Shown: positions 1-10,330 of the stretch, piece by piece | Numbering within the stretch: position 1 is the stretch's first letter | How the letters are laid out: each line of letters starts with the position of its first letter | NCBI GenBank assembly: GCA_963749675.1 | Contig: CAVVNT010000010.1 | Span: 496,001 to 560,000, forward strand | Source of the DNA: Roseitranquillus sp963749675 | GTDB taxonomy: Bacteria > Pseudomonadota > Alphaproteobacteria > Rhodobacterales > Rhodobacteraceae | Reading direction: 5' to 3' | DNA length: 64,000 nucleotides | Notes under the pieces: generated by a model | The model's input: the letters and a program-made list of their open reading frames with translations, nothing else | What the model was told of the DNA's origin: nothing | The model's database searches: none | Made by a program: the position numbers and the translations under genes

Positions 1-89
1 AGGAGGACGCGCGCTGGTTCCGCGTGAGCGAGGGCGGCGTCACGCTCATCACGCAGGATATGCTCGACAGGCGAGCCGCGCACGCATGA
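1..89 (+). CDS. glgC: Glucose-1-phosphate adenylyltransferase, C-terminal end only
   Basis: Only the last 28 codons are in the window, reading from base 3 to the TGA at 87-89. The peptide contains FRVSEGGVTLITQDML, which resembles the conserved C-terminus of alphaproteobacterial ADP-glucose pyrophosphorylases. That enzyme makes ADP-glucose from glucose-1-phosphate and ATP for glycogen synthesis. Its stop overlaps the start of glgA by ATGA, which fits a glgC-glgA operon. The assignment rests on this short tail plus the neighbouring gene. Confidence 0.8.
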   Translation, partial: EDARWFRVSEGGVTLITQDMLDRRAAHA

Positions 90-1501
90 CTCCGATCGTC
101 TCGGTCGCGTCGGAGTGTGCGCCGCTGGTGAAGACCGGCGGCCTGGCCGACGTGGTCGGAGCGTTGCCCAAGGCGCTCGAGGTGCTGGGCCACGATATGC
201 GCGTGGTCCTGCCGGCCTACCCGACGGTCGTTGCGCAGGTACGCGATGGCCGGACGGTGATGGAGGAAGACTATCTCTTCGGCGGACCCGCGCGGCTGTT
301 CGCGGCCGAGGCAGCGGGTCTGCGGCTCTACCTCGTCGCGGCGCCGCATCTCTTCGAGCGCGGCGGTGGCATCTACAACTCCGACGGCCGCGACTGGCCC
401 GACAACCCGGAGCGGTTCGCTGCGCTGTCATGGTTCGCCGCCCGCCTCGCCGCAGAGGGTGACGGCGACTGGCGCCCCGATATCCTGCACGCGCATGATT
501 GGCAGGGTGGTCTGGCGCCGGTCTATCTCGCTGGCCGCCGGCCGAGCGTCATCACGATCCACAACATCGCATTCCACGGACTCGTCCCGGCGGAACGCCG
601 CTACAGTCTCAAGCTGCCCGAGGCGGGCTTCACACGCGAGGGCTACGAGTTCTGGGGACAGGTGAGTGCGCTCAAGGCGGGGATCGTCTGGGCCGACCGG
701 ATCACGACCGTCAGCCCGACCTACGCGGTCGAACTGATGACACCCGAATTCGGGATGGGGCTCGACGGCCTGATGCGCCACCGCGCGGATCGCGTCAGCG
801 GGATCCTGAACGGCATCGATGCCGAGGTCTGGGACCCGGCGACCGACCCGCACATCGCCGTCTTCGACCGGCCCGCGGCGAAGCGCGCGGCGCGCGACGC
901 ACTTCTCGCCGAGACGAACCTGGAACAGGGCGAAGGACCGATTGCTTGCGTCGTCTCGCGCCTTACCTGGCAGAAAGGGCTGGATCTCCTCCTCGATGCG
1001 GTCGGCACACTCCTTGAGCGGGATGGACGGCTCGTGCTCCTCGGCACCGGAGAGCCTGAACTTGAGGACGCGTACCACCAACTGGGCGAGACGCATCCCG
1101 GGGTCGCCGTCAGAATCGGCTACGACGAGGCGTTCTCGCACCGCATCATCGCAGGGTCCGATGCCATCATCGTGCCCTCCCGGTTCGAGCCGTGCGGTCT
1201 GACGCAGCTCTATGGCCTCAGATACGGCACCGTTCCGGTCGTAGCGCGGACCGGCGGCCTGGCCGACACCGTGATCGACGCGAACCCGCTGGCGCTCCGC
1301 TCGGGGCTCGCGACCGGACTGCAATTCAGCCCGGTGACCGCCGAGCGTCTCTCGGCCACGCTCGCCAAGCTCTGTGACCTCTTCGCCGACCCGGCCGCCT
1401 ACGGTCGCATGCAGGAACAGGGCATGCGGCAGCCGGTTGACTGGACGGCCTCTGCGGCGGAGTACGCCGCGATGTATGACGGGATGAAGCAATCCGAATG
1501 A
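86..1501 (+). CDS. glgA: Glycogen synthase (ADP-glucose, GT5)
   Basis: Transfers glucose from ADP-glucose to the growing alpha-1,4-glucan chain in the cytoplasm. The 471-aa product has the usual bacterial length. The N-terminal ADP-glucose-binding KTGGLADVVGALPKAL motif is near residue 17. The C-terminal GT-B half carries VSRLTWQKG and the conserved PSRFEPCGLTQLYGLRYG segment that holds the catalytic Glu. The start overlaps the glgC stop (ATGA) and the stop overlaps the glgX start, so translation of the three genes is probably coupled. No frame break was seen. Confidence 0.96.
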   Translation: MTPIVSVASECAPLVKTGGLADVVGALPKALEVLGHDMRVVLPAYPTVVAQVRDGRTVMEEDYLFGGPARLFAAEAAGLRLYLVAAPHLFERGGGIYNSDGRDWPDNPERFAALSWFAARLAAEGDGDWRPDILHAHDWQGGLAPVYLAGRRPSVITIHNIAFHGLVPAERRYSLKLPEAGFTREGYEFWGQVSALKAGIVWADRITTVSPTYAVELMTPEFGMGLDGLMRHRADRVSGILNGIDAEVWDPATDPHIAVFDRPAAKRAARDALLAETNLEQGEGPIACVVSRLTWQKGLDLLLDAVGTLLERDGRLVLLGTGEPELEDAYHQLGETHPGVAVRIGYDEAFSHRIIAGSDAIIVPSRFEPCGLTQLYGLRYGTVPVVARTGGLADTVIDANPLALRSGLATGLQFSPVTAERLSATLAKLCDLFADPAAYGRMQEQGMRQPVDWTASAAEYAAMYDGMKQSE

Positions 1502-3586
1502 CGACACACAGCGTGACCGCAGGGCGCGCCGCGCCCCTCGGCGCCACCTTCGACGGCGACGGCGTCAACTTCGCCATCTTTTCGCACTACGCCGAGAAGA
1601 TGACCCTTTGCCTCTTTTCAGAGGACGGAAAGGAAGAGGTCGAGCAGCTCGACCTGCCCGAGCGGGACGGGGAGGTCTGGCACGGCTATGTCTCGGGCCT
1701 GCGTCCGGGACAGCTCTACGGCTACCGCGCCCACGGGCCTTTCGAGCCGGAGCAGGGGCATCGCTTCAACCCCAACAAGCTGCTCATCGACCCCTACGCA
1801 AAGCGCCTCACCGATCATCCCAAGTGGCACGACTCGCTGATGAGCTATGAGATCGGCCACGAGGACGAGGATCTCGAGCTTCGATACCCGGGACAGTGCC
1901 CCCTACATGCCACGCTGCGTGATCGAGGACCCGTCCTTCTCGTGGGGTGGGGATCGGCACCCGATGACCCCGATCGACGAGACCATCATCTACGAAGCGC
2001 ACGTCAAGGGCCTGACGGCGCAGCACCCGGGCGTCGAGCGCCCGGGCACGTTTCTGGGAATGGCGTCGGACCCCATCCTGGAGCATCTGACCAGGCTCGG
2101 CGCGACGGCGGTGGAGCTTCTGCCGTGCCAGGCGTTCCTCAATGACCGGTTCCTGACGGACAAGGGCCTGACGAACTACTGGGGCTACCAGACATGGGGA
2201 TTTTTCGCGCCGGATCCGCGGTACCTCGCCTATGGCGAACTCGGAGAGTTCCAGCAGATGGTGGCGCGCTTCCATGCCGCCGGCCTCGAGGTGCTGATGG
2301 ACGTGGTCTACAACCACACCGGCGAGGGCAACGAGATGGGCCCGACGCTGGCATTTCGCGGGCTCGACAATGCCAGCTACTACCGGCTGCTGCCGGACAA
2401 TCCGCGCTACTACATCAACGACACCGGGACCGGTAACACGGTCAACGTGGACCACCCGATGGTCCTGCGCATGGTGATGGATTCCCTGCGCTACTGGGTG
2501 GAGGTGATGCATGTCGACGGCTTCCGCTTCGACCTCTGCTCGACGCTGGGGCGGACCGACCACGGTTTCGACCGAGGCGCTGCGTTTTTCGACGCGCTGC
2601 GCCAGGACCCGGTGCTGACCCAGGTCAAGCTGATCGCCGAGCCGTGGGACATCGGCCCCGGCGGCTACCAGCTCGGGGCATTTCCGCCGCCGTTCCTGGA
2701 GTGGAACGACAAGTATCGCGACGGCGTCCGGCGCTTCTGGCGAGGCGAATCCGGAATGACGCCCGAGCTCGCGAACCGGATCACTGGATCGGCGATCCAG
2801 TTCGACCATTCCGGTCGTCCCGCGACATCCTCGGTGAACTTGCTGACCGCGCATGACGGCTTCACTCTCGCGGACGTCGTCTCCTACAACCACCGCCACA
2901 ATGAGGCCAACGGCGAGGACAACCGCGACGGCCATGGAGAAAACTACTCCGACAACATGGGCGTCGAGGGCGAGACCGACGACGCGGAGATGGTGTCCAA
3001 GCGGGCGCAGCGCCGCCGCAACCTGATGGCGACCCTGCTTCTCAGCCAGGGCACGCCGATGATCCTCGGCGGGGACGAGCTCGGCAATTCGCAGAAGGGC
3101 AACAACAACGCCTACAACCAGGACAGCGAGATCTCGTGGATCGACTGGTCCGACGTGGACGAAGACTTCTTGGAGTTCACCCGGAAGATGATCGCCTTTC
3201 GGCAGGAGCATCCGATCCTGCATCAGAAGCTCTTCCTGCATGCCCAGGAGCGTGAGGACGGCCAGCAGGACCTCTTCTGGCGGCGCCCCGATGGCCAGAC
3301 CATGACGCAGAAGGACTGGGACAACCCCGATCTGCAGGTGCTGTGCGCGGAGATCAGGACGGCGGGCGGAGCGCCGGCCTACTCGACGCTCGAGGATGCG
3401 ATGTTCGTCGTCTTCAACGCCGGCCCGGCGCTGAGCGTGAAGCTTCCCGCTCCCACGAACAAGCTACACTGGGCGTGGCACATCGATACCGCGCGGCCTG
3501 CGATGCGCACCGCCCTCGCGCGCGGCAGCGCCAAGATCGCAGGACACTCCGTCGCGGTGTTCCTCAAGAGTGCCCATGGCGACTGA
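1498..3586 (+). CDS. glgX: Glycogen debranching enzyme GlgX (one frame break)
   Basis: GH13 isoamylase-type enzyme that hydrolyses alpha-1,6 branches of phosphorylase-limited glycogen. The N-terminal CBM48-like part (about residues 1-125) reads in one frame. From about base 1876 the rest continues one frame later, with SFDTRDSAPYMPRC, DVVYNHTGEGNE, VDGFRFDLCSTLGR (nucleophile Asp), LIAEPWDIGPGGYQ (acid Glu) and LTAHDGFTLADVV. One extra G near 1876 (ctcGagc) explains the break; the joined protein would be about 695 aa, normal for GlgX. It overlaps glgA upstream and malQ downstream. A sequencing error is more likely than a true pseudogene because both halves are fully conserved. Confidence 0.9.
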
Positions 3587-5453
3587 TCCGCTCACAGATC
3601 TGGCGCGGTTGGCCGGCGTCACCGCGACCTACGTCGACCAGATGGGCCAGGAGCAGCACGCTTCGGCGGACACGCTTCGTGCGGTCCTCGCCGCGCTCGA
3701 CTTCGAGGTGACGACCGATGGCGATGTCGCCGCGACCCGCGACGAGCTCGCTGCCCGGCGCGACGCTCGGAGCCTGCCGCCATGGCAGGTCGTCCCGATG
3801 GGGAGCTTCCGCGTCGATCACGACGGCTGGGCCATCGATTTGGAGGACGGCGCCGTCAGGGAGGGCGGCCGCGGGGATGCGGCAGAGCTCCCGGCCGGCT
3901 ATCACACGCTCCGTGTCGGCGAGGAGAGCTCGCTGCTTCTGGCCGTTCCGCCTCGTCCGTCAGTGCCGAAGCGGCGCTGGGGCGTCACGGTTCCGCTCTA
4001 CGGTCTGCGAAGCGCCGAAGCGGGAGGTCTCGGAGACTACGCCGATCTTGCTCGCGCCGTGCGGTCGCTAGGCGAGTGCGGGGCCAGCTTTGTCGGCATC
4101 AATCCGATCCATGCGGGCTTTCCCGAGGATCCGTGGGCGACGAGCCCCTATTCGCCATCCCACAGGCGTCGGTTCAACATCCTGCACATCGCCACGCACG
4201 AAACCGACCCGCCGGGCGACCCGCTGATCGATTATCCCGAGGTGAGGGCGCGCAAGCTCGAGGCGCTGTCCCACGCCTATCGGGACTTTCATGATGCAGG
4301 TGGCGATCCCGCCTTCGACGAGTGGCGGGCGGCCGAGGGCGAGGCGCTCGAGAACTTCGCGCTCCACCAGGCCCTGTCCGAACGTCACGGGGCATACTGG
4401 TCGGGCTGGGATGCGAGCCTGCAAGACCCGGCCTCACCTGACGTGGCCCGCTTCGCCGAGGGTGCGGCGGATCGCATGGCCTATCACGCCTGGCTGCAAT
4501 GGCGCGCCGTGCAACAGCTCGCCGCCGTCGACCGCGCGGCCGACGAGGTGCGGATGCCCTACGGCCTCTATCTCGATCTCGCCGTCGGCACCCACCCGCA
4601 TGGAGCGGAGACCTGGGCGGAGCCAGAGGCGTTCGCGCGGGGCGTGTCGCTCGGCGCGCCGCCCGACGCCTTCTCTGCCGATGGGCAGACCTGGGGGCTT
4701 GCGCCGCTCTCTCCGCGCGGGCTGGAGAAGCTGCACTTCCAGCCTCTGATCGAGACGCTGCGGACCCAGCTGCGCTACGCCCGTCTCTTGCGGATCGACC
4801 ACATCCTGGGCTTCGACCGGGCGTTCTACGTGCCTGAGGGGCTGCCCGGCACCTATGTCCGCATGCCGCGAGAGGCGATGCTGGCCGTCGCCCGCATCGA
4901 GGCGCACCGCGCCGGCGCCGTCATCGTTGGGGAGGATCTGGGCAACGTGCCTCCCGGACTGCAGGAGGGGCTGAGCGAGGCGGGCCTCTTCGGGTGCCGG
5001 CTTGCCATGTTCGAGCGCGGCCCCGACGGCCGCTTCCGTCATCCCGAGGGCTGGGAGGAGCGGGCGCTCGCCTCCTTCACCACCCACGACCTGCCGACCT
5101 ACGAGGGCTGGCGCCTCGGGCGCGATCTGGACTGGCGCCTGCATGTCGGCGGCATCGACGAGAAGACCGCCGCATCCGCCAAGGCGCAGAGGCAAAGCGA
5201 GGTTTCCGACTTCGACGCGGAAACCGGTGGCGTCGGTCTCGATCCGATGCACGCCCATCTTGGCCGCCTCGCCTCCGCGCTGGTCGCGCTGCCGATCGAG
5301 GATATCCTCGGTCTGGAAGAACAGCCGAACCTGCCGGGCACGACCGACCAGCACCCGAACTGGCGGCGTCGTCTGCCCTTGGGGCCGGCCGAGCTGGGCC
5401 AGCATCCGGCAGTCAAGCGGGCGGCCGAGATCATGGCGCGCGCGGGCAGATAG
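3576..5453 (+). CDS. malQ: 4-alpha-glucanotransferase (amylomaltase, GH77)
   Basis: Disproportionates maltodextrins released during glycogen turnover by transferring alpha-1,4-glucan segments between chains. GH77 signatures visible are INPIHAGFPEDPWATSPYSP, LRIDHILGFDRAFYVPEG (nucleophile Asp), VIVGEDLGNVPPGL (acid/base Glu) and SFTTHDLPTYEGW. I chose the ATG at 3576, which overlaps the glgX 3' end; a GTG two codons upstream at 3570 is possible. The protein is about 625 aa and intact. Its place between glgX and pgm suggests the operon handles both synthesis and breakdown of glycogen. Confidence 0.93.
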   Translation: MATDPLTDLARLAGVTATYVDQMGQEQHASADTLRAVLAALDFEVTTDGDVAATRDELAARRDARSLPPWQVVPMGSFRVDHDGWAIDLEDGAVREGGRGDAAELPAGYHTLRVGEESSLLLAVPPRPSVPKRRWGVTVPLYGLRSAEAGGLGDYADLARAVRSLGECGASFVGINPIHAGFPEDPWATSPYSPSHRRRFNILHIATHETDPPGDPLIDYPEVRARKLEALSHAYRDFHDAGGDPAFDEWRAAEGEALENFALHQALSERHGAYWSGWDASLQDPASPDVARFAEGAADRMAYHAWLQWRAVQQLAAVDRAADEVRMPYGLYLDLAVGTHPHGAETWAEPEAFARGVSLGAPPDAFSADGQTWGLAPLSPRGLEKLHFQPLIETLRTQLRYARLLRIDHILGFDRAFYVPEGLPGTYVRMPREAMLAVARIEAHRAGAVIVGEDLGNVPPGLQEGLSEAGLFGCRLAMFERGPDGRFRHPEGWEERALASFTTHDLPTYEGWRLGRDLDWRLHVGGIDEKTAASAKAQRQSEVSDFDAETGGVGLDPMHAHLGRLASALVALPIEDILGLEEQPNLPGTTDQHPNWRRRLPLGPAELGQHPAVKRAAEIMARAGR

Positions 5454-5470
5454 AGAACAAGGGGGACGCA

Positions 5471-7102
5471 ATGGAACGCATGACGGTCGCGACCGAGCCG
5501 ATCGAGGGGCAGAAACCCGGAACCAGCGGCCTGCGAAAGAAGACGCACGTCTTCATGGGACACCATTATCTGGAGAATTTCGTCGAGGCCATTTGGGCCG
5601 GCATCGGCGGGGTCGAGGGCAAGACGCTGGTCCTTGGCGGTGACGGGCGGTTCTTCAACGACCGGGCGGCACAGGTCATCCTGCGGATGGCGGCGGCCTC
5701 CGGCGCGGCGAAGATGATCGTGGGGCAGGGCGCGCTCCTTTCCACGCCCGCCGCCTCTCACCTGATCCGGACGCGCAAGACCGACGGCGGCATCATCATG
5801 TCCGCCAGCCACAATCCCGGCGGGCCGGATGAGGACTTTGGTATCAAGTTCAACATGCCGAACGGCGGGCCGGCGCCGCAGGAGGTCACGGACCGCATCT
5901 TCGAGGCGACCAAGACCGTCCTCGAATACCACATCGTCGAGGCGCACGACATCGACCTGTCCGCCATCGGAGAGATGACGCTCTCCGGCATGACGATCGA
6001 GATCGTCGACCCGGTCGCGGACTACGCCGCGCTGATGGAGGAACTCTTCGACTTCGGCGCGATCCGGAGCCTGCTCTCTGGCGGGTTCGGCGTCCGCTTC
6101 GACGCCATGCACGCGGTGACGGGGCCCTACGCGCGCGAGATCCTGGAGCGGCGACTGGGCGCGGCCGAGGGCAGCGTCGTCAATGCCGAGCCGAAGCCGG
6201 ATTTCGGCGGTGGCCACCCCGACCCCAACCCGATCTGGGCCAAGGATCTCGTCGACGCGATGATGCCGGACGAGGCGCCGGATTTCGGCGCCGCCTCGGA
6301 CGGCGACGGGGACCGCAACATGATCCTCGGCCGCGGCGTCTACGTCACGCCGTCCGACAGCCTGGCCGTGCTGGCCGCGAACGCGCACCTCGCTCCGGGC
6401 TATGCCGGCGGCCTGAAAGGGGTGGCGCGGTCGATGCCGACCTCCCGCGCGCTCGACCGGGTCGCGGAGGCCAAGGGGCTCCCCTGCTACGAGACGCCGA
6501 CGGGCTGGAAGTTCTTCGGCAACCTCCTCGATGCCGGGCGCATCACCCTCTGCGGGGAAGAGAGCGCAGGCACCGGCAGCGACCATGTGCGCGAGAAGGA
6601 CGGCCTCTGGGCCGTGCTGCTGTGGCTGAACATCCTCGCCGTCCGCAAGGAGTCGGTGGCCGACATCCTGCATTCGCACTGGGCGGAGTATGGGCGCAAC
6701 TTCTACTCGCGCCACGACTACGAGGGGGTCGAGTCCGACGGCGCGAACCGCATGATGGACCGGCTGCGCGATATGCTCACCGATCTGCCCGGCCAGAGCT
6801 TTTCCGGGCGCACCGTCGAGAGCGCGGACGAGTTCGCCTACGACGACCCCGTCGACCACAGCCGGGCGGATGGTCAGGGCCTCCGCGTCAATCTCGAAGG
6901 CGGGGGGCGCATCGTCTACCGTCTGTCCGGCACCGGCACGGCCGGCGCCACCGTCAGGGTCTACCTCGAGGATCTGACCGAGGATCCGGGGAATTTCGAA
7001 TTGGACCCCGACACCGCGCTTGCGGACATCATCCGGGCCGCGCGCGAGATCGCCGATATCGAAGGTCATACCGGCCGCAAGAAACCGGACGTCAAGACAT
7101 GA
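5471..7102 (+). CDS. pgm: Alpha-D-phosphoglucomutase
   Basis: Interconverts glucose-1-phosphate and glucose-6-phosphate, linking glycogen to central metabolism. The 543-aa protein shows the phosphoserine loop in MSASHNPGGPDEDFGIKFN, the Mg-binding DGDGDRNMILGRG loop, and the sugar-specificity loop LCGEESAGTGSDHVREKDG, in the usual order for the alpha-PGM family. The ATG at 5471 follows an AAGGGGGA ribosome-binding site and lies 17 bases after malQ. The stop overlaps the start of the next gene (ATGA at 7099), continuing the operon. Confidence 0.94.
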   Translation: MERMTVATEPIEGQKPGTSGLRKKTHVFMGHHYLENFVEAIWAGIGGVEGKTLVLGGDGRFFNDRAAQVILRMAAASGAAKMIVGQGALLSTPAASHLIRTRKTDGGIIMSASHNPGGPDEDFGIKFNMPNGGPAPQEVTDRIFEATKTVLEYHIVEAHDIDLSAIGEMTLSGMTIEIVDPVADYAALMEELFDFGAIRSLLSGGFGVRFDAMHAVTGPYAREILERRLGAAEGSVVNAEPKPDFGGGHPDPNPIWAKDLVDAMMPDEAPDFGAASDGDGDRNMILGRGVYVTPSDSLAVLAANAHLAPGYAGGLKGVARSMPTSRALDRVAEAKGLPCYETPTGWKFFGNLLDAGRITLCGEESAGTGSDHVREKDGLWAVLLWLNILAVRKESVADILHSHWAEYGRNFYSRHDYEGVESDGANRMMDRLRDMLTDLPGQSFSGRTVESADEFAYDDPVDHSRADGQGLRVNLEGGGRIVYRLSGTGTAGATVRVYLEDLTEDPGNFELDPDTALADIIRAAREIADIEGHTGRKKPDVKT

Positions 7103-9490
7103 CAGAAAGTGCCGCCGACCGTGTCCGCCCGCTGGCGGACGTCGCTCGAAAGATGTCTGCGAAGGCCCGCGAGTCCATGACCATGGCGCCGACGGGGTTC
7201 GATGCCTGGCAGTCGATCGCCGGATACCTGGGCGGGCGCTGGATCAAGGGTCGTGCCGAATTCGGGTTCTGGACCCCGGAGCTGCTCGATCATCGGGTCC
7301 CCGACGGGGATGTGTTCCTGGAGGTGCTCGCGCCCGTCGAGCCTCTGGACCTCACCTTGTCCTACCAGGACGTGCGGTTCGAGCGGGTGCTCCTGCCGGT
7401 GGCGCGGTACGAGGCGCTGACCTTCGCCGCGGCCGAAGGCCTGCGACCTGGCACGCGAGAGCGGGTTGGGGACTTCTACGGCCTCGTCTGGCGCGACGCG
7501 GAGGGGGCGTGGCACCGCATCCTCGACCCGCTCGCCGCGTCGCTGCCCTTCGGCGCCCTCGCTCCGGCGGAACTTTACGACATCGACGGGATGGTGGCCT
7601 CGCGCGGCGACGCGGACTACTGGCGCGGCCTTGCGCAGGACGAGCCGGTCAAGATGGGGCCGCCCACGAACATCCTGCAGATCCACGTGCCTACGGCAAC
7701 CGCGGGTGGCACGATCGCCAGCCTCGCCCGGTTCTACGATCGGCTGGGCGAGCGCATCAGAAAGGATCTGCCGAAGGAGCCGGCGGACGAGATCTTCCTC
7801 GGCTACGACGCCGTGCAGCTGCTGCCGATCGAGCCGACGACGGTGTACGAGACCGGACCCGGCTTCTGGCGCGAAAGCGACCTTACGGACGGCGCGCTCG
7901 AGGTCTCGCTGACGCGGCCGGACACGACCAACTGGGGCTACGACGTGGTCATCGCCGGCATGGCGGCGATCAACCCCGTCCTGCTCGAGAGCGGCCGGCC
8001 GGACGAGATCCTGGACCTCGCCACCGCGCTGCACAACTTCCCGAACGGGCCGAAGAAGCTCGTCTTCGACGTCGTCTACGGACACTCCGACAACCAGGGC
8101 CTCGAGGTGCTCAACCCGCACTTCTTCGCGGGGCCGAACATGTACGGCCAGAACCTCGACTACCGAAACCACGCGGTGCGGGCGATCTTGCTGGAAATGC
8201 AGCGGCGCAAGGTCAATCTCGGCGCCGACGGCGTCAGGGTCGACGGTGCCCAAGACTTCAAGTGGTGGGACGCGCACGGCCAGCAGCTGCACCACGACGA
8301 CAACTACCTGCAGAGCATGTCTGACATCGTGCAGGAGGTCGCCGGCACGAAGTACCGCCCCTGGTTCGTGTTCGAGGACGGCCGCCCCTGGCCGCAGGAG
8401 GACTGGGAGCTCAGCTCCACCTACCGCGCGGTGATCGAGGGTCAGCGCGACGACGACGTGTTCCAGTGGGGGCCGCTGACCTTCGCGCACAACACGCCGT
8501 TCCTCTACACGTTCTGGCTGTCGAAGTGGTGGCGCATCCAGGAGGTGCTGCAGCATGGCGCGAACTGGATCAGCGGCACCGCCAACCACGACACGTTGAG
8601 GCGGGGCACCCAGGTCAACCCCGAGCTCAACATCAACACGCGGCTCGGCGACACGCGGATGGAGATCCTCGACAAGGCCTATGACAACCCGGCGGTCGCG
8701 ATGCTGACCTATGCCGTGCTGCCAGGCGTGCCGATGGACTTCCTCAACGCCACATCCCGAGCCTCGTGGGGCTTCATCCGCAATCAGGACGATACCTATG
8801 GCGTCAAGGTCGTCGCGGAGGAGGCGATCAGCCTCAAGTGGCAGGTCGACGAGTATTCCTACTCAGTCCCGCAGAACTTCCGCAGGCTGAAGCAGCTGGG
8901 CTACGAGACTCGCGCCGACCTCGCCCGGTTCTTCGAGTTCCTGCCGGCGCTGGTGAAGGTGACGGAGTACGATCTGCTGGAGATCGCCAAGCTGCTCAAC
9001 GCGGTGGAGCCGCCTCTCGCGGGACCGGAGCGCTACACCGTCAAGGCATTGAAGGAGGTCGCGCGGGCGTGGATGGACGACATGCACGACTACTGCAACG
9101 TCTCGAACTCGATGTCCCATCTGGTGCCCTCGCAGACGTCCTACATGCTGCACGTCCGCAACTTCAGGCGGCAGAATCCTTGGCTCCGCCAGAATCTCGG
9201 CCCGGACGACCGGTTCGACTACGTGAAACCGATCGACGGTCGGACGCTCCTGACCTCTCTCCGCCACGCGCCCGACGGCCGGCAGGTTTTACGTCGTGGT
9301 GCACCTCGAGGGGGGCGCCACGGAAGATGTCGACCCGCTGGATTTGATGGGCGGGCAGCCGCGCGACGGCTGGTCGCTGGCGATGACCACGCCGAACATC
9401 GGACCCGACTACCAGGGCGGCCCGATCGTCCTGCACGACAGCATGGGCCTGATCTTCGTCCGCGATCAGGCGAACGGGTCCACCGGATAG
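7099..9490 (+). CDS. GH13-like alpha-glucan/glucoside hydrolase, last gene of the glycogen operon (one frame break)
   Basis: A protein of about 796 aa with divergent versions of the four GH13 regions: LVFDVVYGHSDNQG (I), GADGVRVDGAQDF (II, probable nucleophile Asp), WFVFEDGRPWP (III, acid Glu) and ISGTANHDTLRRG (IV). The long N-terminal domain (about residues 1-200) is beta-rich-looking and not a standard CBM48. It may belong to the glucosylglycerol hydrolase-like group, but I cannot prove the substrate. One extra T in a TTTT run near 9285 moves the reading frame; the last ~65 residues (GGATEDVDPLDLMGG and on) are in the new frame. It overlaps pgm by 4 bases and runs 25 bases into the convergent truA. 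Confidence 0.75.
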
Positions 9491-10230
9491 CGCACCGCCG
9501 TCAGGCAGAGGCCGCCCGGCGGCGCCACCGGTCCGCACACGGCCCGGTTGCGGGCCGCCAGCGCGTCCGCGACCCGCTCGGGCGGCCATGCGCCGGCGCC
9601 GACACGCTCAAGCGTGCCGACGAAGCTGCGGACCTGGTTGTGCAGGAACGAGCGGGCGCGGACGTGGATCGTTATCTCGCGGCCCCTCGGGAGGTCGCGC
9701 GCCGCGACACGCACCTCGTCGACCGTCTTCACCGGGCTGTCCGCCTGGCACTCGCTCGACCGGAAGGTCGTGAAGTCGTGCCGGCCCTCGAGGTGCGGTG
9801 CGGCCTCGGCCATGGCGGCGGGGTCGAGGGACTTGCGCACGTGCCAGACCGACCGGTCGAGGACCGGCGGCGCCCGACGGCAGAGGATGCGGTAGACATA
9901 TCGCCGCTCGACCGCGGAGAAGCGGGCATGCCACTCGCCTGGCACCTCGGCGGCGTCCGTCACCGCGACCGGATGCGGGCGGAGGTGATGGTTCAACGCC
10001 TCCATCAGTCGGAACGGATCCCACGCCCGCACCATGTCGGCCTGCGCAACTTGGCCGACGGCATGGACGCCCGCGTCCGTCCGTCCCGCGGCCGCGACGC
10101 CAGCCGGTTCGGGCTGGAGCCGCGCGAGCGCCTCTTCCAGCGCACCCTGGACGGAGGGCAGGCCCGATTGCCTCTGCCAGCCATGAAACGGCGTCCCGTC
10201 ATATTCGAGGAGAAGGGCGTAGCGCGGCAT
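9466..10230 (-). CDS. truA: tRNA pseudouridine(38-40) synthase
   Basis: Forms pseudouridine at positions 38-40 of the anticodon stem of many tRNAs. The 254-aa protein begins MPRYALLLEYDGTPFHGWQRQ and has the catalytic AGRTDAGVHA motif with its Asp. Further TruA blocks are RRYVYRILC, HDFTTFRSSEC and FLHNQVRSFVGTLERVG. I prefer the ATG at 10230 over a GTG three codons upstream. The 3' end overlaps the convergent GH13-like gene. The gene is intact although its neighbours on both sides contain frame breaks. Confidence 0.95.
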   Translation of the reverse strand: MPRYALLLEYDGTPFHGWQRQSGLPSVQGALEEALARLQPEPAGVAAAGRTDAGVHAVGQVAQADMVRAWDPFRLMEALNHHLRPHPVAVTDAAEVPGEWHARFSAVERRYVYRILCRRAPPVLDRSVWHVRKSLDPAAMAEAAPHLEGRHDFTTFRSSECQADSPVKTVDEVRVAARDLPRGREITIHVRARSFLHNQVRSFVGTLERVGAGAWPPERVADALAARNRAVCGPVAPPGGLCLTAVRYPVDPFA

Positions 10231-10330
10231 CCCGCGCACCTAGCCCCGGCGCATCCGCGCCGCAACGGCGGCGCGTTGTGCCCGTCCGCGCGCCCGCCTA
10301 TTCTCCGCCGCCAATGACGGAGGCGCGTTC

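Noticed and set aside
5099..7069. A 656-codon minus-strand frame opposite malQ and pgm
   Set aside because: Mirror frame of two clearly identified plus-strand genes.
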